This document shows positions 1 to 6,673 of a stretch of 64,000 nucleotides of DNA, one piece after another; position 1 is the stretch's first letter; each line of letters begins with the position of its first letter. The translations under genes and the position numbers were made by a program. Origin of the DNA: Kribbella sp. ALI-6-A. Lineage in GTDB: Bacteria; Actinomycetota; Actinomycetes; Propionibacteriales; Kribbellaceae. The stretch is taken from positions 868,001-932,000 of the forward strand of contig NZ_MTQN01000010.1 in NCBI RefSeq assembly GCF_001984195.1. Reading direction: 5' to 3'. The notes beneath the pieces are model-generated. The model did not search any database. It was not told the DNA's origin and saw nothing but the letters and a program-made list of their open reading frames with translations.

Positions 1-42
1 TTCCAGAACAGCCACGCGCCGTACCTCGCGGCCCTCCCGTGA
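1..42 (+). CDS. C-terminal end of an unidentified protein (cut by window start)
   Basis: The first 14 codons in frame 1 read FQNSHAPYLAALP and then TGA at 40-42. Every one of these codons ends in G or C, which fits real coding sequence in this genome. Only 13 residues are visible, so the product cannot be named. The gap to the next gene is about 68 bp, enough for a promoter, so it need not be in the same operon. Confidence 0.4.
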   Translation, partial: FQNSHAPYLAALP

Positions 43-110
43 TCGGGGCGCCCGGTCAGCCTGTGGAGGAATCGCTCCCGTAGTTGGCCGGGCGCTGGTA
101 TGAAAGAGCC

Positions 111-1772
111 ATGACAGCGTCGACTTCCCGCCCGGTGATCATCACCGTGGACGACGATCCGGGGGTGTCCCGGTCGATTGCCCGCGATCTTCGCCGCCGG
201 TACGGCGAGCAGCACCGGATCGTCCGGGCCGAGACCGGTCCGCAGGCGCTGGACGCGTTGCGCGAGCTCAAGCTGCGCGGTGAGCCGGTCGCGCTGCTGC
301 TGGCCGACTACCGGATGCCGCAGATGACCGGGATCGAGTTCCTGGAGCAGGCGATGGACCTGTTCCCGCTCGCCCGCCGGGTGCTGCTGACGGCGTACGC
401 CGACACCGACGCCGCGATCCAGGCGATCAACGTGGTCGACCTCGACCACTACCTGCTCAAGCCGTGGAACCCGCCGGAGGAGAAGCTCTACCCGGTCGTC
501 GACTCGATGCTGGAGCTGTGGCGGTCGACCCCGGAGCCGTCCACCGACGAGACCCGGGTGATCGGCCATCGCTGGTCCGCGCCGTCGTTCGCGGCGCGCG
601 ACTTCCTAGCCCGCAACGCCGTGCCCTACCGCTGGTACGGCGTGGACGACGACGAGAGCAAGCGGCTGCTCGAAGCCGCCGGTGTCGACGGCTCCACGCT
701 GCCGGTCGTGATCACCCCGGACGGCACGGTCATGGTCGCGCCGAGCGAGGCCGACCTGGCCGCGAAGGTCGGGCTGTCCACCGCGCCGGCGGAGAACTTC
801 TACGACCTGGTCGTGGTCGGCGGCGGGCCCGCGGGGCTCGGCGCGGCCGTGTACGGCGCGAGCGAGGGCCTGCGGACCGTGCTGGTCGAGCAGTTGGCCA
901 CCGGTGGTCAGGCCGGCCAGTCCAGCCGGATCGAGAACTACCTCGGCTTCCCCGACGGCGTGTCCGGGGCCCAGCTGACCGACCGGGCCCGGCGGCAGGC
1001 GCAGCGGTTCGGCGCCGAACTGCTGACCGCCCGCCAGGTGGTCGGGCTCGACACGCTCGGCTCCGCCCGGCGGCTGAAGTTCTCCGACGGCAGCGAGATC
1101 TCAGCCCACTCGGTGATCCTGGCGACCGGCGTCTCGTACCGGACTCTGCAGGCGCCGGGCGTCGACGAGCTGTGCGGCCGCGGCATCTACTACGGCTCGG
1201 CGACCACCGAGGGCCCGAGCTGTGCCGGCCAGGAGGTCTACATCATCGGCGGGGCGAACTCCGCCGGTCAGGCCGCGGTCTACTTCAGCAACCATGCCAA
1301 GCGCGTGCATATGCTGGTGAGAGGTCCGTCGCTCGAGGCGACCATGTCGTCGTACCTGATCAACCAGATCGACGCCATCGACAACATCGAGGTGCACACC
1401 TGTACGCAGGTGGTGTCCTGCAAGGGGTCGGAGCACCTGGAGCGGCTGACCCTGCAGAACAGCACGACCGGCGAGACGCGGGAGGTGGACACGGAGTGGA
1501 TGTTCGTGTTCATCGGCGCCGCACCCCGGACCGACTGGCTGCCGGGCGACCTGCTGCGCGACGACCGCGGCTTCGTGCTGACCGGTCCGGACCTGCGCGG
1601 CAAGCCACCGGGCTGGGCGCTGGAGCGGGAGCCGTACCACTTGGAGACGTCGATGCCGGGCGTCTTCGCGGCGGGCGACGTCCGGGCCGAGTCGGTCAAG
1701 CGGGTCGCCTCGGCGGTCGGCGACGGAGCCATGGCCGTGACCCTGGTGCACCGATACCTGGAGATGTTGTGA
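111..1772 (+). CDS. Response regulator fused to cysteine-less glutaredoxin-like and thioredoxin-reductase-like domains
   Basis: A 553-residue, three-part protein. Residues 8-125 form a REC domain with acidic residues D14-D16, phospho-acceptor D66 (LLLADYRMP), T94 and K117. Residues about 150-222 look like a glutaredoxin fold, but the CPYC position reads SAPSF. Residues 232-553 form an FAD/NAD(P) pyridine-nucleotide oxidoreductase of the thioredoxin reductase type, with FAD motif GGGPAG (237-242), ATG (339-341) and nucleotide motif IIGGANSAG (379-387). The usual redox CxxC is replaced by SATT (363-366), so it should not reduce thioredoxin. ATG at 111 is preferred over the TTG at 84 because GAAAGAG lies just upstream and the REC domain begins immediately. 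The CNB histidine kinase 16 bp downstream is the likely partner. Inferred role: two-component output acting through FAD/NADPH chemistry or redox sensing. Confidence 0.85.
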   Translation: MTASTSRPVIITVDDDPGVSRSIARDLRRRYGEQHRIVRAETGPQALDALRELKLRGEPVALLLADYRMPQMTGIEFLEQAMDLFPLARRVLLTAYADTDAAIQAINVVDLDHYLLKPWNPPEEKLYPVVDSMLELWRSTPEPSTDETRVIGHRWSAPSFAARDFLARNAVPYRWYGVDDDESKRLLEAAGVDGSTLPVVITPDGTVMVAPSEADLAAKVGLSTAPAENFYDLVVVGGGPAGLGAAVYGASEGLRTVLVEQLATGGQAGQSSRIENYLGFPDGVSGAQLTDRARRQAQRFGAELLTARQVVGLDTLGSARRLKFSDGSEISAHSVILATGVSYRTLQAPGVDELCGRGIYYGSATTEGPSCAGQEVYIIGGANSAGQAAVYFSNHAKRVHMLVRGPSLEATMSSYLINQIDAIDNIEVHTCTQVVSCKGSEHLERLTLQNSTTGETREVDTEWMFVFIGAAPRTDWLPGDLLRDDRGFVLTGPDLRGKPPGWALEREPYHLETSMPGVFAAGDVRAESVKRVASAVGDGAMAVTLVHRYLEML

Positions 1773-1788
1773 ACGAGGAGACCGGCCG

Positions 1789-3261
1789 ATGAGCGCCGCC
1801 GAGACCGTGACGAGCGAGCCGCGGCGGATCAGTATCGACGAACTGCGCACGCTGTTCCTGTTCGAGAGCCTGACCGACGAGCAGCTGGGCTGGCTGGCCC
1901 GTGAGGGCACCGTCGAGTCGTACGAGGACGGCGTCGTCTTCACCGAGGGCGACGAGGCGGCCTGCTGCTACATCCTGCTGACCGGTGGGCTGCGGATGTG
2001 CAAGCTGTCGCACGGCGAAGAGGTGGAGATCAACCGCAGCACTCAGCGTGGCGTGTACGCCGGTGCGGTGACCGCTTTCCTCGGCGCCGACGAGCGCAAG
2101 GCCTACAACGCGACCATGCGGGTGCTCGAGCCGTCGACGTTCTTCGTGATCACCGCGGAGACGATGGCCACGATGATGAACCAGTGGTTCCCGATGGCGG
2201 TGCACCTGATCGACGGGTTCGTCCAGGGCATGCGGCGGACCAACGAGACGATGGGCGAGCGCGAGCGGCTGCTGGCCCTCGGCTCGCTGTCGGCCGGGCT
2301 GACCCACGAACTCAACAACCCGGCCGCGGCCGCCGTCCGGGCGTCGGCGACGCTGCGGCAGCGGGTCGCCGGGATGCGTTCCAAGCTCGCGATGCTTGCC
2401 GACGGCACCCTTGACGCGACCAAGCTGCACCAGATCGTCGAGCTGCAGGAGTCCGCGGTCGAGCGGCTGGCCAAGACCGTCGGCAAGGAGGTCTCGCCGC
2501 TGGAACTGTCCGACGCCGAGGACACCTTGTCGGACTGGCTCGACGACCACGGCGTCCAGGCCAGTTGGGACGTCGCGCCGGTGCTGGCCGCGGCCGGCCT
2601 GGACGTGCCGTGGATGGAGGACGTGCTGACCGCCGTCGGACCGGCGTACCTGGAAGGCGCGGTGCGCTGGTTGATGTACACGATCGACACCGAGTCGCTG
2701 ATGAACGAGATCGACGACTCGGTGACCCGGATCTCGACGCTGGTCGGCGCCGCGAAGCAGTACTCGCAGATCGACCGGGCGCCGTTCCAGGTGGTCGACC
2801 TGCGCGAGCTGATCAAGTCGACGCTGGTGATGATGTCGGGCAAGCTGCAGGGCATCGAGGTGGTCAAGGACTTCGATCCCGACCTGCCCGCGATCCCGGC
2901 GTACGCCGCGGAGCTGAACCAGGTCTGGACCAACATCATCGACAACGCGGTCAGCGCGATGAACGGCTCCGGCACGCTGACCCTGCGCACCCGCCGCGAC
3001 GGCGCGTACGCCGTGGTCGAGATCGGCGACACCGGCCCCGGCATCCCGCCGGAGATCCGCCGCCGGATCTTCGAGCCGTTCTTCACCACCAAGCCGATCG
3101 GTGAAGGCACCGGCCTCGGCCTGGACATTTCCTGGCGCATCGTGGTCAAGAAGCACCACGGCGACCTGCGCGTCGAGTCCGAGCCGGGCAACACGGTCTT
3201 CAAGATCGTCCTGCCGCTCGACCCGCAGCAGGAGATCGAGGCGCAGGCCGCGCTGATCTGA
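1789..3261 (+). CDS. Sensor histidine kinase with N-terminal cyclic-nucleotide-binding-like domain
   Basis: 490 residues with no transmembrane segment, so cytosolic. Residues about 20-140 resemble a CNB (CRP/CAP_ED) beta-barrel, but the phosphate-binding cassette normally carrying FGE and R is not recognisable (the region reads YAGAVTAFLGADERKAYNAT), so cAMP binding is doubtful. The kinase part has the H-box LTHELNNP with H173, N-box ELNQVWTNIIDNAVSAM, G1 GDTGPGIP, F-box FEPFFTTK and G2 GEGTGLGL. Start ATG has GAGGAG 8 bp upstream. It is co-transcribed with the REC/oxidoreductase fusion, and a strong terminator hairpin follows the stop directly, so the two genes form a closed two-gene operon. 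Confidence 0.9.
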   Translation: MSAAETVTSEPRRISIDELRTLFLFESLTDEQLGWLAREGTVESYEDGVVFTEGDEAACCYILLTGGLRMCKLSHGEEVEINRSTQRGVYAGAVTAFLGADERKAYNATMRVLEPSTFFVITAETMATMMNQWFPMAVHLIDGFVQGMRRTNETMGERERLLALGSLSAGLTHELNNPAAAAVRASATLRQRVAGMRSKLAMLADGTLDATKLHQIVELQESAVERLAKTVGKEVSPLELSDAEDTLSDWLDDHGVQASWDVAPVLAAAGLDVPWMEDVLTAVGPAYLEGAVRWLMYTIDTESLMNEIDDSVTRISTLVGAAKQYSQIDRAPFQVVDLRELIKSTLVMMSGKLQGIEVVKDFDPDLPAIPAYAAELNQVWTNIIDNAVSAMNGSGTLTLRTRRDGAYAVVEIGDTGPGIPPEIRRRIFEPFFTTKPIGEGTGLGLDISWRIVVKKHHGDLRVESEPGNTVFKIVLPLDPQQEIEAQAALI

Positions 3262-3296
3262 CCGCGGGCGCCGGTACGCCGTACTGGCGCCCGCGG
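3262..3296 (+). terminator. Rho-independent-type hairpin after the histidine kinase
   Basis: CCGCGGGCGCC (3262-3272) pairs with GGCGCCCGCGG (3286-3296). A G-T position and a further GTAC/GTAC pairing extend it around a 3-nt loop (gcc). It begins directly after the TGA at 3259-3261. No clear T-tract follows, as is common in high-GC actinomycetes. Confidence 0.75.
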
Positions 3297-3297
3297 C

Positions 3298-3424
3298 TCA
3301 GCCGCCGAGGTCGGCGAGCACGCCGAAGTGGTCGCTGCCGTGCATGCCGTCGACCGGCTGGGCGAGCAGGCGGCGGCGGCCATGACAATCGTCCTCGCCG
3401 GACCACGCACCCGGCGGCGGTGAA
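3298..3424 (-). pseudogene. 3' remnant of an endonuclease/exonuclease/phosphatase-family gene
   Basis: On the minus strand a frame ending with TGA at 3298-3300 reads, towards its end, LLAQPVDGMHGSDHFGVLAD followed by LGG and stop. SDHFGV is the C-terminal catalytic signature of the EEP (DNase I-like) phosphohydrolase fold. Homologues run to hundreds of residues, but here only about 40 codons remain before the frame enters the neighbouring SDR gene, and no start or ribosome-binding site is present. I read it as the tail of a deleted gene, left when the SDR/TetR pair came next to it. The identification rests on one motif. Confidence 0.45.
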
Positions 3425-4171
3425 TCAGGCGACCTGGTCGGTGGGGCGGATGAGCAGTTCGTTGACGGCGACATGGTCGGGCTGCGTGACGGCGTACAGG
3501 ACGGCCTGCGCGATGTCTTCGGGGGCGAGGGTGCGGACCGAGGCGTAGAGCTGGGCGGCCATCGCCTGCATCGTCGGGTCGGTGACGTGAGTGGCGAGTT
3601 CGGTGTCGACCATTCCGGGTTCGATCAGCACAACGCGGACGCCTTGGGTGGTGACCTCCTGGCGCAGGGCCTCGGCGAAGGCGTTGATGCCGAACTTGGT
3701 GGCGGAATAGGCGGCGCCGCCGGCGGAAGACAAGCGGCCCGCGGTCGAGGACGTCTGGACGAGCGTGCCCTTGCTTTCCAGCAGGTACGGCAGCGTGGCG
3801 TGCGCGACGTACATGCTGCCGAGCAGATTGGTGTTCACCATGCGCGTCCACTCCGCGGTGTCAGCGGCCTGGACCGGGCCGACGAGCATCACGCCGGCGT
3901 TGCTGACCACCACGTCGAGGCGGCCGAAGTGCTCGACGGTGGTGGCGACGGCGTCCCGGACGGACTGCTCGTCCGCGACGTCGAGCTTCACCGGCAGGAT
4001 CTCGCCCGCGGCTGTCTCGGCGACGCGAGAAGCGAGTTCGGCGAGTCGATCGGTACGCCGTGCGCCCGCCGCGACGCGAGCTCCGGCGTTCGCCAGCGCG
4101 ACGGCGACCGCGGCGCCGATGCCGGACGAGGCTCCGGTGACGAGCGCGACCTTGCCTTCCAGTGACTGCAT
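3425..4171 (-). CDS. SDR family NAD(P)-dependent oxidoreductase
   Basis: 248 residues, the usual length for a classical short-chain dehydrogenase. Cofactor motif TGASSGIG lies near residues 11-18, NAG in VVSNAGVM, catalytic Ser in QTSS, and the active-site YSATK is intact. ATG at 4171 is chosen over the upstream in-frame start at 4231 because AGAGGAA lies 6 bp before it and the Rossmann strand follows at once. It is divergent from the TetR gene across two identical GACCGGGTGGTC sites, so TetR repression relieved by the SDR substrate or a toxic aldehyde/ketone is likely. The substrate cannot be read from sequence. Confidence 0.88.
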   Translation of the reverse strand: MQSLEGKVALVTGASSGIGAAVAVALANAGARVAAGARRTDRLAELASRVAETAAGEILPVKLDVADEQSVRDAVATTVEHFGRLDVVVSNAGVMLVGPVQAADTAEWTRMVNTNLLGSMYVAHATLPYLLESKGTLVQTSSTAGRLSSAGGAAYSATKFGINAFAEALRQEVTTQGVRVVLIEPGMVDTELATHVTDPTMQAMAAQLYASVRTLAPEDIAQAVLYAVTQPDHVAVNELLIRPTDQVA

Positions 4172-4197
4172 GGGAATTCCTCTCTGAGTACTAACCT

Positions 4198-4246
4198 GAC
4201 CGGGTGGTCCGTTTTCCACCGTAGCACTCAACCGGACCGGGTGGTC
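4198..4246. promoter_or_regulatory. Twin GACCGGGTGGTC operators between SDR and TetR genes
   Basis: The 12-mer GACCGGGTGGTC occurs exactly at 4198-4209 and again at 4235-4246, 37 bp apart. Each copy has GACC/GGTC dyad ends, typical of small TetR half-sites. They flank the divergent promoters. The second copy overlaps an in-frame GTG (4241), which is one reason to place the TetR start further in. TATGCT at 4255-4260 could serve as a -10 element for TetR. Confidence 0.6.
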
Positions 4247-4255
4247 AACTTAGGT

Positions 4256-4885
4256 ATGCTGGCGGCTGTGAACGCGACCGAAGGAACCGACCGGCCCCTG
4301 CGGGCGGACGCTGTCCGGAGCCGTGCGCTGCTGCTGTCGGCGGCGCGGGCGGTGTTCGCCGAGCGTGGGACCGAGGCCTCGGTGGCGGATGTCGCCCAGG
4401 CCGCGGGGCTCGGCAAGGGCACCGTGTTCCGGCACTTCGCGAGCAAGGACGACCTGGTCGCGGCGATCGTCGACGAGATGCTCGACGACCTGATCGTGAC
4501 CACGGAGAAGCTGCTGACCGCCAACGATCCCGCGGCGGCGCTGCGCGAGTTCATGACCGCGGGGATCGATCTGCAGGTCCACAACCAGGCGTTCTGCGAC
4601 GTCGCCGCGGGTGCGTCGGTACGGCGTCACCCGCTCGTGCGGGGCAAGATCGAGCGGCTCGAGTCAGCGGTCGAGGCGCTGGTCGATCGCGCGCGCCGCG
4701 CGGGCGTCGTACGGGACGACGTCACCGGGCAGGACCTGATGCTGCTGATGACCGGCGTCTACCAGACGGCAGCGCCGATGCTGCCGGAGTCCCCGGACCT
4801 TTGGCGGCGGTATCTGGCGCTGACCCTGGATGGCCTGCAGCCCCAAGCGGCGCGACCCCTGCCGACGCCGGCACCGCGCCCTTGA
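4256..4885 (+). CDS. TetR/AcrR family transcriptional regulator
   Basis: About 209 residues. The N-terminal helix-turn-helix is typical: RALLLSAARAVFAERG, then ASVADVAQAAGLGKGTVFRH and FASKDDLVAAI. The rest is an alpha-helical ligand domain. ATG 4256 is used; GTG 4268 is an alternative, possibly leaderless, and GTG 4241 is rejected because it lies inside an operator repeat. It probably represses itself and the divergent SDR gene. It converges with the sugar kinase gene, separated by a terminator hairpin. Confidence 0.85.
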   Translation: MLAAVNATEGTDRPLRADAVRSRALLLSAARAVFAERGTEASVADVAQAAGLGKGTVFRHFASKDDLVAAIVDEMLDDLIVTTEKLLTANDPAAALREFMTAGIDLQVHNQAFCDVAAGASVRRHPLVRGKIERLESAVEALVDRARRAGVVRDDVTGQDLMLLMTGVYQTAAPMLPESPDLWRRYLALTLDGLQPQAARPLPTPAPRP

Positions 4886-4897
4886 AGACCTCGTCGG

Positions 4898-4929
4898 GAC
4901 CTCGGACAACCTCTGACCTGTCCGAGGTC
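4898..4929. terminator. Hairpin between convergent TetR and sugar-kinase genes
   Basis: GACCTCGGACA (4898-4908) pairs perfectly with TGTCCGAGGTC (4919-4929) around a 10-nt loop. A further GTTGTCCGAGG at 4937-4947 could pair alternatively with CCTCGGACAAC at 4900-4910. The position, 12 bp after one stop and before the other convergent stop, suits a bidirectional terminator. Confidence 0.7.
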
Positions 4930-4961
4930 TCCAGGAGTTGTCCGAGGGTTTCGCCGGACGG

Positions 4962-5924
4962 TCAGCGCAACGCGGTGCCGTGGGCGTGGCTGATGAGCGT
5001 GAGGTCGTCGCGGGTCGGCAGGGACTCCCAGTCGCCGTACGCGCCGACGCAGAAGGCTCCTGACGTCGCGGCGCGGGTGAGGCGGGCTTCGGGGGAGAGG
5101 TCGTCGAGAGTGGCGGAGAGGTAGCCGGAGACGAAGGCGTCGCCGGCGCCGATGCTGTCGACGACGGTGACCTGGAGGGCCGGCTGGTGGAGGCTGCCGG
5201 CGCTGGAGTGCGACCAGGCGCCCTTGCCGCCGGCGGTGACGACGACTTCCTCGACGCCGCCGTCGAGCAGCGCGGCGACCGGATCGGTGGCGTCGGTGAG
5301 CAGGTCGAGCTCGTCCTCGGAGGCGAAGACCGTCCGCACCTGAGGGAGAAGTTGCCGCAGGCAATCAGCTGCGGCGGATCGGGACCAGAGGCGGCCGCGG
5401 TAGTTGACGTCCAGCGACACCCGTACGCCGATCCCGGCGGCGGCTTCGGCGGCCGCGATGGTCGCATCGCGGGCGGTATCGGACACGGCGGGCGTGATGC
5501 CGGTGAGATGCAGCAGCTTCGGGATCGCGGTCGTGATCGCGGCCGTGCACTCGGCAGGCGTCAGCGTGGACCCCGCCGAACCGCGCCGATGGTAGCTGAC
5601 CCGCGTGATGTCGTGCGCCGGCTGGTCGAACGCGATGAACCCGGTGAAGTCGGTGTCGGAGAATCGCATGTACGACGTGTCGACGCCTTCGGCGCGCAGG
5701 GTCCGCTGGATCAACCGGCCCGGCTCGTCGTTGCCGACAGCACCGATCCAGGCGGCCTGGTGACCCAGCCGGGCGAGCCCGATCGCGACGTTGCTCTCCG
5801 AGCCGGCGACGGACAGGTGTGCCTCACCGCCGAGGCGCAGCGCGGCCTTCGTCCGGATCGAGACCATCGCCTCGCCGAGCGTCAACACCTCCAGTCCGCC
5901 GGCCCCCGGCTGGTTCTCAGGCAT
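4962..5924 (-). CDS. kdgK: PfkB-family 2-keto-3-deoxy-sugar-acid kinase (KDG/KDGal kinase)
   Basis: 320 residues. Early motif TLGEAMVSIRT and substrate loop AGSESNVAIGLARLG match 2-keto-3-deoxygluconate kinases, and the C-terminal signature SIGAGDAFVSGY carries the catalytic Asp and anion hole of the ribokinase family. ATG 5924 is chosen because it overlaps the aldolase stop in an ATGCCTGA overlap (5917-5924), implying translational coupling. The enzyme should phosphorylate 2-keto-3-deoxygluconate or -galactonate at C6. With DgoD encoded nearby, the galactonate-derived substrate is plausible; sequence alone does not separate the two epimers. Confidence 0.85.
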   Translation of the reverse strand: MPENQPGAGGLEVLTLGEAMVSIRTKAALRLGGEAHLSVAGSESNVAIGLARLGHQAAWIGAVGNDEPGRLIQRTLRAEGVDTSYMRFSDTDFTGFIAFDQPAHDITRVSYHRRGSAGSTLTPAECTAAITTAIPKLLHLTGITPAVSDTARDATIAAAEAAAGIGVRVSLDVNYRGRLWSRSAAADCLRQLLPQVRTVFASEDELDLLTDATDPVAALLDGGVEEVVVTAGGKGAWSHSSAGSLHQPALQVTVVDSIGAGDAFVSGYLSATLDDLSPEARLTRAATSGAFCVGAYGDWESLPTRDDLTLISHAHGTALR

Positions 5925-6540
5925 CGGCGACCGCCTGGAGGAACTCCTTCGCGCGCCCGGCCAGGGCTTCCAACGAGCCGCCGGTGCCGGCGTCGCCGAG
6001 CAGCGGGGAGCCGACGCCCACGGCGAGCGCACCCGCGGCCAGGTACTCGGGAGTGACAGCCGCATCGACGCCGCCCACCGCGATCAGCGGGGCGTTCGGT
6101 AATGGCCCGCGGAGCTCGCGGAAGTAGCCCGGGCCATAGACCTTGGCCGGGAAGATCTTCACCGCCAGCGCCCCCAGGTCGAGGGCAGCGACGACCTCCG
6201 TCGGGGTCAGAGCGCCACACAGCAACGGCAGGCCGAGTTCCACGCTGCGGTGGGCGCCGGGGGTGATCCCGGGGGTGACGGTGAAGGCCGCACGGGCGGC
6301 GGCGACCTCGTCGGCCTGCTCGGGGGTGATGACAGTTCCGGCGCCGATCAGCACCGGCGGGTCGAATTCGGACCGCGCCTTGGCGATCGCCTCGGCGGCG
6401 CCGGGCGTGGTCAGCGAGACCTCGAGCGCGGTGATCCCGGCGCCGACCAGCGTCCGGATGCACGCGAGGGCACGGTCCGGTCCGTCCGCGCGAATGATCG
6501 CGAGCACCTTGCGACGGCTCAGTTCGGTCAGCAGGTCCAT
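5917..6540 (-). CDS. eda: Bifunctional KDPG/KDPGal aldolase family protein
   Basis: 207 residues, the normal size for a class I KDPG aldolase. Motifs are VLAIIRADG, catalytic Glu in ALEVSLTT, IGAGTVIT, TPGITPG, Schiff-base Lys in LAVKIFPAKVYGP and phosphate loop AVGGVDA. It should cleave 2-keto-3-deoxy-6-phosphogluconate or -galactonate to pyruvate and glyceraldehyde 3-phosphate. ATG 6540 is preferred: the GTG at 6552 is part of the GGAGGAA ribosome-binding site. First gene of a two-gene operon with the kinase, divergent from the sialidase. Confidence 0.88.
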   Translation of the reverse strand: MDLLTELSRRKVLAIIRADGPDRALACIRTLVGAGITALEVSLTTPGAAEAIAKARSEFDPPVLIGAGTVITPEQADEVAAARAAFTVTPGITPGAHRSVELGLPLLCGALTPTEVVAALDLGALAVKIFPAKVYGPGYFRELRGPLPNAPLIAVGGVDAAVTPEYLAAGALAVGVGSPLLGDAGTGGSLEALAGRAKEFLQAVADA

Positions 6541-6586
6541 GACTTCCTCCACGCTCGAACGCTAGTCGATCCGGTCCAGGGTCTTG

Positions 6587-6603
6587 CAGTTGTCAGATAA
6601 CTG
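6587..6603. promoter_or_regulatory. Palindromic operator candidate between aldolase and sialidase genes
   Basis: CAGTTGTCAGATAACTG is a dyad with CAGTT/AACTG arms and an AT-rich centre inside a 133-bp divergent intergenic region (6541-6673). The TTGTC...ATAAC core resembles sites bound by GntR/FadR-type regulators, one of which is encoded at 10514. The link is inference. Confidence 0.4.
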
Positions 6604-6673
6604 GAGAAAAGTTACCTGCGTTGGCACCCGCCCCGTTGTTCACTTTCCGTTTGCTTCCGGAAGGCAGGACCTC

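Noticed and set aside
1696-3851. Long minus-strand frames opposite the CNB histidine kinase
   Set aside because: Composition is Arg/His/Asp-rich without motifs. Only the short EEP-like tail at 3298-3424, in another frame, carries a recognisable signature.
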